A stretch of DNA of 38,962 nucleotides from Spongiibacteraceae bacterium UBA5047 (GTDB lineage Bacteria > Pseudomonadota > Gammaproteobacteria > Pseudomonadales > Spongiibacteraceae). The DNA lies in NCBI GenBank assembly GCA_002415025.1, contig DIBR01000069.1, positions 368 to 39,329 on the forward strand. Reading direction: 5' to 3'. Below are positions 1 through 7,329 of this stretch, piece after piece; the stretch's first letter is position 1, and the number at the start of each line of letters is the position of its first letter. The translations under genes and the position numbers were made by a program. The notes under the pieces were generated by a model. That model searched no databases and was not told where the DNA came from. It was given only the letters and a program-made list of their open reading frames with translations.

Positions 1-398
1 AAGTTAATGCCATCAGCAACAGTTAAAAAGAGAAAAGGCCGCGAAAAACAGGGGTAATAGCCGAAGTGGTCGTGAAAATCATACTCTTCGACACGCTCCT
101 CTATCCCCATATGAAAAGTCAGCAATACATCCGCCGACTTGCTGTCGGGAACCCGCTTAATACCCTGAGCCTGCATTTGCGCGTCGAGGGCATTGCGAAT
201 GCGATCCCGCATCAGGTCATTCACGTCAGCGCGCGCCTTGCTTGCCTCGCCCTGAGCATTGCCGGTGCCAGACTCCAGCCACGCATAGCTGCGAACTGAA
301 TTAAAGGGGAAGTCGGGATCATAGTCCGTTGCGACCGGAACAGACGAACAGGCCGCGAGAAACACAACAGCCAACATTAGCGGTGCCAAGCGTGCCAT
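1..398 (-). CDS. DUF4136-type outer-membrane lipoprotein, 3' end beyond window
   Basis: The minus-strand frame starts at the ATG at 398 and stays open to the left edge, so only about 132 N-terminal residues are visible. AAGGAG sits 7 nt upstream of the ATG and fixes the start. The first 20 residues form a lipoprotein signal peptide ending in the lipobox LAAC, followed by SS; there is no Asp at position +2, so outer-membrane sorting is expected. The mature part begins YDPDFPFNSVRSYAWL and later has ADVLLTFHMGIEERV and YDFHDHFGYYP, the pattern of DUF4136 lipoproteins, whose function is unknown. The segment nearest the edge (CFSRPFLFL) is less typical, but no stop is seen. The family call rests on remembered pattern similarity; the lipoprotein call is direct. 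Confidence 0.75.
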   Translation of the reverse strand, partial: MARLAPLMLAVVFLAACSSVPVATDYDPDFPFNSVRSYAWLESGTGNAQGEASKARADVNDLMRDRIRNALDAQMQAQGIKRVPDSKSADVLLTFHMGIEERVEEYDFHDHFGYYPCFSRPFLFLTVADGIN

Positions 399-511
399 CA
401 CCTGCTCCTTATCTGAATACACGGACCTAGTGTAGGCTGCCGGGCTGAATCGGGGCTGAACGGAGAAGTGGCAGTATTACCACCACCCCGCCAAGCCCTG
501 CTCGCGCCCCT

Positions 512-1900
512 CTACTGAAGAACGATATAAAGTGCAGCCCGCCCTCGTTTCACCTGTAGCAAGAGCCTTTGTTCACTGCCGGAAACGGCCTTTCGCAACT
601 CGGCGATGGACTTCACCCGCTTCTTGTTAGCAGAAACGATGACGTCGCCGGGACGCAGCCCGGAACGGGCAGCGGATGAACCCTGAGTGATATCCGACAC
701 CAACACACCGTCGTTGTCATCCGACTCTTTCAAGGAGGCACCGTCCAGAAATTTGTGCACAGCATCGTCTTTACCTGCGACCAGCGTCGATGGCTCGCCG
801 ATCTTGGTTTTTACGATTTTCGTTTTGCCGTCACGCACGATTTTAAGCTTCAGGGTTTCGCCGATTTTGCGCACGCCGACAGCATTGCGCAATTGCGCCG
901 AACTGAGAATATCCTTACCGTCGACTTCGACAACCACATCACCGGCCTTGAGGCCGGCCTCATCTGCAGCGCTGCCTTCTTGTACCTCGGCAATTAAAGC
1001 TCCGCGCTGACCGTTCTCGATACCAAAGGCTTCGGCGAGCTCTGTAGTGAGATCCTGAATGATCACCCCTAACTGCCCCCGTTTGACTTCACCGTGTTCG
1101 AGAATTTGAAGGATGCTGGACTGGGCCATATTGGTTGGAATAGCGAAACCGATACCGACATTACCACCCGACGGCGCCAGAATTGCCGTGTTGATGCCAA
1201 CCAGCTCACCGCGAAGGTTAACCAGCGCACCGCCTGAATTTCCGGGGTTAATGGAGGCGTCTGTTTGAATAAAGTTCTCATAACCCTCAATACCGAGGCC
1301 CGTGCGACCCAAGGCACTAACGACACCGGTAGTTACCGTTTGCCCAAGCCCGAATGGATTGCCTATTGCAATCACAAAATCACCAACGCGCACAGGGTCA
1401 GAGTTGGCTATCGGGATCGCCACCAGATTGCTGGCTTCGATTTTCAAAACAGCGACATCAACTTCAGGGTCAGAGCCAATCAACTCAGCCTTGTAGCTGC
1501 GACCGTCTTCCATTGACACGGTGATTTCATCGGCTCCGTCAATCACATGATGATTGGTCACAACCGTGCCATTCTTGGCATCGATAATGACCCCGGAGCC
1601 GGCACTTTGCGTACGGCGCTTGCGCGCTGGTGCCTGCTGCTGTTCAGGCATATTGAAGAAGCGCCGGAAAAAGGGATCATTCAGCAGCGGGTTTTGCTGC
1701 ACCGTGCGCGTGGTATAGGTGGAAATATTAACAACTGCGGGGTTTACCGTTTCCAGCAAGGGAGCCAGACTCGGCAATTTGTCGCCTTGACTGTCTGCCA
1801 GTGGCCAGGAAGCGAATGCGCCCTGAGCTACCGCCATAAACGCCATGCACGCCAATAATTGCCGCCAGAAATTAAAAGGGTTATTGCCTGTGTGCATCAC
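512..1900 (-). CDS. degQ: Periplasmic serine endoprotease DegQ (Do/HtrA family)
   Basis: This is an HtrA-family protease that degrades and chaperones misfolded envelope proteins in the periplasm. A Sec signal peptide covers about residues 1-31 (hydrophobic LLACMAFMAVAQGAFA). The trypsin-like domain carries the triad His118 (TNHHV), Asp148 (PEVDVAVLK) and Ser222 (NPGNSGGAL). Two PDZ domains follow at about 270-360 and 375-460. The segments NFIQTDASINPGNSGGAL and NTAILAPSGG, and a C-terminus ending in an RGRAALYIVLQ-like strand, resemble E. coli DegQ more than DegP or MucD. The 462-aa length is usual. The start is GTG at 1900, with AGGGAG 8 nt upstream; an ATG three bases further in has poorer spacing (11 nt). 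It is apparently monocistronic. Confidence 0.93.
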   Translation of the reverse strand: MMHTGNNPFNFWRQLLACMAFMAVAQGAFASWPLADSQGDKLPSLAPLLETVNPAVVNISTYTTRTVQQNPLLNDPFFRRFFNMPEQQQAPARKRRTQSAGSGVIIDAKNGTVVTNHHVIDGADEITVSMEDGRSYKAELIGSDPEVDVAVLKIEASNLVAIPIANSDPVRVGDFVIAIGNPFGLGQTVTTGVVSALGRTGLGIEGYENFIQTDASINPGNSGGALVNLRGELVGINTAILAPSGGNVGIGFAIPTNMAQSSILQILEHGEVKRGQLGVIIQDLTTELAEAFGIENGQRGALIAEVQEGSAADEAGLKAGDVVVEVDGKDILSSAQLRNAVGVRKIGETLKLKIVRDGKTKIVKTKIGEPSTLVAGKDDAVHKFLDGASLKESDDNDGVLVSDITQGSSAARSGLRPGDVIVSANKKRVKSIAELRKAVSGSEQRLLLQVKRGRAALYIVLQ

Positions 1901-1989
1901 TCATTGATCTCCCTGATTACATCGTGCGAGTTTAGAACCAGAAAAAGCAAAAATTATCCCGACAATCAGAAATTTATCCTAAATCGTTG

Positions 1990-2268
1990 TCAGCCGAGCT
2001 TTTCATCCAGAGATTTGCGTAACTCAGACTCGATTTTGCTTTTGAAAGCCCCGGCGAGCAGCCCCAATTTGACCTCGATACTCACCAGATTCGGCTGCAG
2101 GGTAAGCTTTCCCGACATGCGGCTATGATCAATTTTCACCGTACTGTCATTGACCCAGCGGGCATCAACATCGTAGCGCTGCTTTAGAGAATCAGCCAGC
2201 TCCTCCACCAGCGCCCTCACCTCGGCTTCCGGTCGTGAATGGGTCTTTCTCAGAGAGATCGTTGCCAT
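1990..2268 (-). CDS. Polyhydroxyalkanoate-system family protein (PHA_gran_rgn type)
   Basis: This is a 92-aa protein beginning MATISLRKTHSRPEAEVRALV, with a central VKIDHSRMSGKLTL strand and a C-terminal GLLAGAFKSKIESELRKSLDEKLG helix. It resembles the small polyhydroxyalkanoic-acid-system family (PF09650 type), some members of which lie beside PHA synthase genes; no biochemical role is firmly established. No pha genes are in this window, so a link to PHA is inference only. The ATG at 2268 follows GGGGAAG and lies 1 nt past the stop of the upstream DUF1285 gene, implying co-transcription. A longer in-frame opening upstream overlaps the DUF1285 gene and was not used. Confidence 0.8.
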   Translation of the reverse strand: MATISLRKTHSRPEAEVRALVEELADSLKQRYDVDARWVNDSTVKIDHSRMSGKLTLQPNLVSIEVKLGLLAGAFKSKIESELRKSLDEKLG

Positions 2269-2269
2269 G

Positions 2270-2812
2270 CTATTTCTTCCCCTGCTCCGTCGACCCCAAC
2301 AAAAAGCGCTGACCGGCCGACTCAACCCACAATTGCCCGGATTGTTCTCGGCCCATCTCCACCAGCCGGTAAAACACGGCTCGGCCCACCTTGGCTTGCA
2401 AGCCATTGGCGAGCTGCACCGTCGGATAGGGCTCTCCCGTTTCCGGGTCGGCCGACACAGTTAATGGGTGCTCCTCGTTCAGTAGCACCCAATCGTCAGT
2501 ATTGGTCTTCATCAGCACCTGATCGCCCCCCGCCTCGCAATCAACCATCAATAATGGTTGATCAAGCACGCGAATGCGCCACTTTTCAACGGGGGTCACC
2601 AGATAATAATCACCATCGTCTTCCCGGCGAAGAATAGAGGCAAACAGCTTCACCAGCTCATGCCGACGGATTTCACCACCTTCATGAAACCACCGGCCAT
2701 CCGGGCGAATTTCTATATCGATATCGCCGCTTAACTCAGGGTGCCATTTCTGAATGGGAGGTTTGCCACGCTGGCCGCTCAACAGCTCGGCTATTTCGTC
2801 CAGTGACTTCAT
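2270..2812 (-). CDS. DUF1285 domain-containing protein
   Basis: This is a 180-aa soluble protein with no signal peptide or membrane segment. The features GKPPIQKWHPELSGDIDIEI, RPDGRWFHEGGEIRRHELVKLF and EDDGDYYLVTPVEKWRI are characteristic of the DUF1285 family (PF06938), which is common in proteobacteria and of unknown function. It sits between serA (21 nt upstream on this strand) and the PHA-system protein (1 nt downstream), probably in one transcript. Length is normal for the family. Confidence 0.88.
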   Translation of the reverse strand: MKSLDEIAELLSGQRGKPPIQKWHPELSGDIDIEIRPDGRWFHEGGEIRRHELVKLFASILRREDDGDYYLVTPVEKWRIRVLDQPLLMVDCEAGGDQVLMKTNTDDWVLLNEEHPLTVSADPETGEPYPTVQLANGLQAKVGRAVFYRLVEMGREQSGQLWVESAGQRFLLGSTEQGKK

Positions 2813-2833
2813 GGCACCTCCGCTGACAGGTGA

Positions 2834-4006
2834 TCAATCAATAACGCGAACGTTTATGACGCCTTCAATACCGCTGATCTTCTCGATTACGCTGGCATCC
2901 GGTGCGCTGGCAACATCAATCAGGTTGTAGGCAACATCTTCGCGACTTTTGTTCAACATATCGATAACGTTCAAGTCTGCGTCCGCCAAGGCTGACAACA
3001 CATGACCCAGTATTTTGGGCACATTATTATTGCTGATGGCGATGCGCGTTCCACCGCTGCGCTCCAGGGCGAGTGCGGGGAAGTTGACCGAGTTTCTGAT
3101 ATTGCCATTTTCCAGAAAATCACGCAGCTGATCTGCCGCCATAACAGCGCAGTTTTCTTCGGCTTCGTCAGTGCTGGCACCTATATGTGGCATCAATATC
3201 ACGTCAGCGCGACCAATCAGGCCCGGCGCCGGGAAATCAGTGATATAGCGGTCCAGTTGACCTTCGTCCAAAGCAGCGATAATCGCCGCATTGTCGACAA
3301 TTTCTTCACGAGCGAAATTCAGCAAGCGTGTAGTCGGCTTGCAGCTCGCCAACAGCTCGGCGTTGATCAAACCACGGGTTGCATCGAGAACCGGCAAATG
3401 AAGACTGATATAGTCAGCACGCGCGAACAGGCTGCCGATATTTTCCATGCGCTTTACAGAGCTGGGCAACCGCCAGGCAGCCTCAACCGACAGCGCCGGA
3501 TCATAGCCAACCACTTCCATTCCCAGATCCAACCCGGCGCGCGCTACCAGCGAGCCGATGGCTCCGAGGCCAACAACGCCAAGGGTTTTGCCATACAGCT
3601 CCTGCCCTTTGAAACGCTTTTTCTCTTTCTCGAGCAACTTGCTCATTTCAGCGGCATCGCTCATTTCAGCCAGCCCGGCTACATAATCAATACCGGGCAA
3701 GATGCCGCGCGAGCCAAGCGCCATCCCGGCAATCACCAGTTCTTTTACAGCATTGGCATTAGCGCCGGGCGTGTTAAATACCGGAATGCCGCGGCGGGTG
3801 CAGTCGGCGACGGGGATGTTGTTTACTCCGGCACCGGCTCGAGCCACCGCCATCACGGAGTCCTGAATACTGTCGGCGCTGAGTTTATGGCTGCGTAGCA
3901 ATACAGCGTCTGGTGAGCTGAACTCGCTTGCGATCTCGTATTGATCGCGCGGCAGGCGATCCAGACCTTTGACTGAAATCTGATTAAGTGTCAGTACCTT
4001 GAACAC
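2834..4006 (-). CDS. serA: D-3-phosphoglycerate dehydrogenase, short ACT-domain type
   Basis: It catalyses the NAD-dependent oxidation of 3-phosphoglycerate, the first committed step of serine synthesis, in the cytoplasm. At 390 aa it is the short form: split substrate domain, Rossmann fold with GLGAIG at about 146-151, and a C-terminal ACT domain (about 320-390) that probably senses serine. The catalytic Arg (NFAREE, about 233) and His (PHIGAST, about 274) are present. The catalytic Glu usually lying in the segment before PHIG is not evident here (DFPAPGLIGRADV). The frame can be extended to a TTG at 4018, but GGGGGA lies just before the GTG at 4006, so GTG 4006 is preferred (MFKVLTLNQI). 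Confidence 0.9.
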   Translation of the reverse strand: MFKVLTLNQISVKGLDRLPRDQYEIASEFSSPDAVLLRSHKLSADSIQDSVMAVARAGAGVNNIPVADCTRRGIPVFNTPGANANAVKELVIAGMALGSRGILPGIDYVAGLAEMSDAAEMSKLLEKEKKRFKGQELYGKTLGVVGLGAIGSLVARAGLDLGMEVVGYDPALSVEAAWRLPSSVKRMENIGSLFARADYISLHLPVLDATRGLINAELLASCKPTTRLLNFAREEIVDNAAIIAALDEGQLDRYITDFPAPGLIGRADVILMPHIGASTDEAEENCAVMAADQLRDFLENGNIRNSVNFPALALERSGGTRIAISNNNVPKILGHVLSALADADLNVIDMLNKSREDVAYNLIDVASAPDASVIEKISGIEGVINVRVID

Positions 4007-4074
4007 GTTTTCCCCCAATGCGGTTGGACATCAGACGCCGCCGGATACGGCATCCTGAAAGACGGGGAATTCTA

Positions 4075-4881
4075 TCAGAAAGCCGCGCTAAGTGCGTCCT
4101 GTCGTGCGTGTGAGCAGAGCATTTGCGGCTCTTCAATCGCGACACTGGCAACCAGCGGAATGGACTCCATCAGCCGCAAGGATTTGATGGGGGCAGCCAG
4201 ACTCACCGCCGCAGAATAATCCTCACCAAAGTCAAAGCATCGAAAGTCCCAGGCCTCGTCAGGCTCGATAAAGCCCTCGGGGTAACTAACCAGTTTCGCC
4301 GCCCCACCGCTCGTTCTAAAGGAAAAGCTGTCCAACGGGACTGACAAGCCCTCGCCGCGCGCCTTAATCAAGGACTCCTTAAGCGTCCAGTAACGAAAAA
4401 AGCCCTGCCGCTGCCTGGCCGCCGGCAGACGTTTCAGCTCTGCAATTTCCAAAGCCGAAAAATACTGGTCAGCTACATCAAGCATTGAGCGCTCGTGACC
4501 GTGAAACTCTACGTCGGCGCCCACCCTGGCCCCGACGCTAACGGCGCACAGTACCAGGCCCTCTGTCAGGGAAATGTTGAAACACAAAGGCGATGACTTC
4601 CCGGCTAGGCACGGCTTACCAAATTCGCTGCGATCGAACTCCAGTGATCCGGGGTCGCAATCGAGGTAACCCGCCAACACCGTGCGCAACAACGCCCGGC
4701 TAAGCAGGTAGTCAAAACGGGTTTCAGGATACTGAAGCGAGCGATACTGCTCCAGTTCCCGGGGGCCGAGCATGGCCTCGAAAAGAGAATCATTTTTGTA
4801 GCGAGCAACACGATCACTGACCGCAACCCATACATCAACCTGACCCTCGCTGAGGGCCAGAGGCTTATTGGGGCTTATCAT
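4075..4881 (-). CDS. Sfp-type 4'-phosphopantetheinyl transferase
   Basis: It transfers the 4'-phosphopantetheine arm of CoA to a serine of carrier proteins (fatty-acid ACP, or PKS/NRPS carriers). The 268-aa protein has the two-lobed Sfp layout. The Mg-binding motif is GADVEFHG (Asp123, Glu125) and the second motif is YWTLKESLIKARGEGL (Trp165, Lys168, Glu169, Lys173). In the preceding FNIS motif the usual following His is Leu (FNISLTEG), which is unusual for Sfp because that His contacts CoA phosphate. The start is ATG 4881, after AGGGA; a longer frame upstream would overlap ppiD and has no family similarity. The gene lies 46 nt after ppiD. Its in-window substrate could be AcpP (27158-27394); no PKS or NRPS gene is visible. 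Confidence 0.88.
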   Translation of the reverse strand: MISPNKPLALSEGQVDVWVAVSDRVARYKNDSLFEAMLGPRELEQYRSLQYPETRFDYLLSRALLRTVLAGYLDCDPGSLEFDRSEFGKPCLAGKSSPLCFNISLTEGLVLCAVSVGARVGADVEFHGHERSMLDVADQYFSALEIAELKRLPAARQRQGFFRYWTLKESLIKARGEGLSVPLDSFSFRTSGGAAKLVSYPEGFIEPDEAWDFRCFDFGEDYSAAVSLAAPIKSLRLMESIPLVASVAIEEPQMLCSHARQDALSAAF

Positions 4882-4927
4882 TATTATGTCCCTGCGCCGG
4901 CCAAAACTTACTGCCGTGCGCGACTCA

Positions 4928-6814
4928 TTAGTTGTATTTGATAGCAGCCGACTTGACCAGGCTGTCGAAGTACGCAGTAAAACTTTGGCTTGCCTGAACA
5001 CGCTGCGCGCTGGCCAGCAACTCGCCACGCCGCTTTTCTCCCACGAGAGAATCGTCACCATCATTAACCGCCGTCAACTGAACAACCACGTAATCACCAT
5101 TTTCATTGGTCGTTGTCGACAGGATTGCGCTCGCCCCTTCGGCCGGTCGAGCCAGCATAAACGCTTCACGGCGAATCTTTTCGGTAACGGACGGATCCTG
5201 ACGGGAAGCGCGTACCGCGACGTCCCACCGGACGCCCTCAGAACCCTTCGCGATAGCCTCGGCCGATTTACCCCCGCGCAAGGATTCAGCCGCTTTAGCT
5301 GCTACCTCCCTGGCTATATCGCGCCCTTTCTTAATGCGCAACTCGGCTACTATCTGCTCGGATACGTCACTCAGAGGTTTCAACTCCGGCGCACGATAAT
5401 CTTGCGGATGAATCACCACAAAATGCTCCGGGCTAATTTCAATGACTTCCGAGTTGTACTTCTGCTTGCGCAACTCTGCATCAAACGCGGCTTTACGCAC
5501 GGCGCTGTGCGCCATCAGACCTTCTTTCTGCAAGGGCGTAACCCAGTCAGATTGCTGCACTTCAAGCTTCAGCGCCTCGGCAGGCTGGGCAAGACCATCT
5601 GCGTTAAACACCAGATCACGCAAGGCTTCAACTTCGGCTATCAAGCGAGGCTTGGCAGCCTGCTGTTGCAGACGCTTTTCAAGCGTGGCGCGACGTGATT
5701 CAAAGTCCGGCAGTTCCGGCTTGCGCACATCCAGCAGTTTCACCAAATGCAAACCGGCGTCGGTTGCGACCGGCTCCGACACTTCACCGGGCTCGAGGTC
5801 TGCCAGGGCCGCCTCAAAGGCTTCCGGGAAAGAGTTGCCGGCACTGTAACCGAGGTCACCGCCCTGCTCCGCACTCCCGAAATCATCAGAAAACGACTTC
5901 GCCACTTTCGAGAACTCTTCACCGGCATCTATTTGTGAGCGAGCCTCTTCGATACGAGCCATAGCCTGCTCACGATTTCGCTCATCGGTAATTTCAACCA
6001 GAATGTGCGCGGCGTGACGTTCTGCTTGCCGGTTAAGACTGTCGATCTCCTGCTGATAGGCAGCGCGTACATCAGCCTCTGCTACCGGCTTGAAGAAATC
6101 GGATTCCTTCAACTCCAGATACGAAAAACGAACGCTCTCGGTGGTTCTGAATTTGCTGGCGTTATCTTCGTAGTACTGCTCGATTTCAGCCTGTTCAATT
6201 TTTGCCTGCTCGGCGAAATAATCGGTGCTGAACGTCAGATAATGAAAGCTGCGTTTTTGGTCACCAAGGCGAATTGCTGTGTCGCGCTGGAAATCTGTAA
6301 GAAACGCGGAATTGGAAATACCACTGTTAAGCTGGTCGATCAGCAGATCCGAACGAAGCAATTGCCTGAAAAGTTGTGTTGAAAAACCTTGCGCGCTCAA
6401 TATCTGCCGGAAGCGATCCGGTGAAAAACGACCCTCTTCCTGAAATTGCGGCATTTGCACGATATTACTGTTGAGCACAGCATCCGGCACTGCGACACCG
6501 GCTTTGTCCGCAGCCTGCAACAGAACTTTCTGCTTTACCAGCGAATCAAGCGCGGGCTTTCGCAATACGGCGTCATCCAGCAAACCGGGATCAATATTGT
6601 TACCCATCATGGAAAGTAACTGCCGTTTCTGCAGCGCGAGAGCCTGATTCAGCTCAAACTCGCTAACCTTCTCTCCATTGACTATGGCGACCGGCGTTTC
6701 GCTGGTGCCACTGAACAGGAAGTCGATACCGTAAAGTGCAAACGGCACAATCATCAAGCCGATGATAATCTTGGCCGCAAAGCCCTGGATGTTGTTGCGA
6801 ATATTTTGAAGCAT
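4928..6814 (-). CDS. ppiD: Periplasmic folding factor PpiD (SurA-like N-domain, parvulin domain)
   Basis: This is an inner-membrane-anchored periplasmic chaperone acting near the Sec translocon. Residues about 14-34 (FAAKIIIGLMIVPFALYGIDF) form the single N-terminal anchor with a short cytoplasmic tail. A SurA-like chaperone region follows, then a parvulin domain at about 265-365 (AAHILVEITDE, GGDLGYSAGNSFPEAFEAAL, GLHLVKLLDV) and a helical C-terminal chaperone portion. At 628 aa it has the normal length. It lies downstream of hupB, the order found in many gammaproteobacteria. A terminator separates it from hupB, so it probably uses its own promoter or read-through. Confidence 0.95.
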   Translation of the reverse strand: MLQNIRNNIQGFAAKIIIGLMIVPFALYGIDFLFSGTSETPVAIVNGEKVSEFELNQALALQKRQLLSMMGNNIDPGLLDDAVLRKPALDSLVKQKVLLQAADKAGVAVPDAVLNSNIVQMPQFQEEGRFSPDRFRQILSAQGFSTQLFRQLLRSDLLIDQLNSGISNSAFLTDFQRDTAIRLGDQKRSFHYLTFSTDYFAEQAKIEQAEIEQYYEDNASKFRTTESVRFSYLELKESDFFKPVAEADVRAAYQQEIDSLNRQAERHAAHILVEITDERNREQAMARIEEARSQIDAGEEFSKVAKSFSDDFGSAEQGGDLGYSAGNSFPEAFEAALADLEPGEVSEPVATDAGLHLVKLLDVRKPELPDFESRRATLEKRLQQQAAKPRLIAEVEALRDLVFNADGLAQPAEALKLEVQQSDWVTPLQKEGLMAHSAVRKAAFDAELRKQKYNSEVIEISPEHFVVIHPQDYRAPELKPLSDVSEQIVAELRIKKGRDIAREVAAKAAESLRGGKSAEAIAKGSEGVRWDVAVRASRQDPSVTEKIRREAFMLARPAEGASAILSTTTNENGDYVVVQLTAVNDGDDSLVGEKRRGELLASAQRVQASQSFTAYFDSLVKSAAIKYN

Positions 6815-6831
6815 GTTTGCCCACTACTTAC

Positions 6832-6857
6832 AAAAAAAGCGCATCTTTCGATGCGCC
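6832..6857 (-). terminator. Intrinsic terminator after hupB
   Basis: Read on the minus strand, a perfect 7-bp stem (GCGCATC/GATGCGC) with a GAAA tetraloop is followed directly by seven T. It lies between the hupB stop and the ppiD start and would end the lon-hupB or hupB transcript. Confidence 0.9.
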
Positions 6858-6913
6858 TTTATGATGGAGCTTTTTACGCTCCGATCAGTCTGTGATTTTT
6901 GCTATCACACAAC

Positions 6914-7186
6914 TCAGTTAACAGCGTCTTTCAACGCCTTGCCAGCTTTAAAGCTGGGGATTTTAGCCGCAGCGATATTGATAGGCTCACCAGTTTGCGG
7001 ATTACGACCGGTACGGGCAGCACGCGCTTTAACGCTGAATGTGCCGAAGCCAACCAGTGAAACGCTGTCATCCTTTTTCAGTGCGTCAGTGATCGACTCA
7101 ACAACCGCGTCCAATGCGCGACCGGCTGCTGCTTTTGGAAGATCTGCTGAAGCAGCGATAGCGTCAATTAGCTCAGATTTGTTCAC
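6914..7186 (-). CDS. hupB: Nucleoid protein HU-beta
   Basis: This 90-aa histone-like protein bends and compacts DNA as a dimer. It begins with the family helix MNKSELIDAIAASADLPKAA. The DNA-binding arm includes VSLVGFGTFSVKARAARTGR, NPQTGEPINIAAAKIPSFKAG and a terminal KAGKALKDAVN. The start is GTG at 7186 with AGGGGA 8 nt upstream. It is downstream of lon and has its own sigma-70 promoter at 7289-7317. Two imperfect hairpins and a strong terminator follow the stop. Confidence 0.97.
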   Translation of the reverse strand: MNKSELIDAIAASADLPKAAAGRALDAVVESITDALKKDDSVSLVGFGTFSVKARAARTGRNPQTGEPINIAAAKIPSFKAGKALKDAVN

Positions 7187-7288
7187 TTATTATCCCCTTC
7201 GTTTAAATAGGCAATACTTTGCAAGTAATTAATAAACCACTCCCTGACATCAGCGACAACAAGGCTTATCAACTGAATTCGAGTGGGA

Positions 7289-7317
7289 TTTATACCAACT
7301 GCATCTATGACGGTCAA
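7289..7317 (-). promoter_or_regulatory. Sigma-70 promoter of hupB
   Basis: On the minus strand, TTGACC (7317-7312) and TATAAA (7294-7289) are separated by exactly 17 nt, about 100 nt upstream of the hupB GTG and just past the lon stop codon. Both hexamers match consensus at five of six positions. Confidence 0.75.
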
Positions 7318-7329
7318 GGAAACAAGGCC

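Noticed and set aside
66..299. 77-codon plus-strand frame at the left edge
   Set aside because: Antisense to the lipoprotein gene, which has a clear lipobox and ribosome-binding site.
3002..3898. 298-codon plus-strand open frame opposite serA
   Set aside because: Antisense to serA, with no recognisable protein features.
4882..5064. N-terminal extension of the phosphopantetheinyl transferase
   Set aside because: It overlaps the end of ppiD and has no family similarity; ATG 4881 has a ribosome-binding site.
6891..6909. TGTGA...TCACA pair after hupB resembling a CRP site
   Set aside because: The half-sites are 9 nt apart rather than 6, and the position after the stop codon fits a hairpin rather than an activator site.
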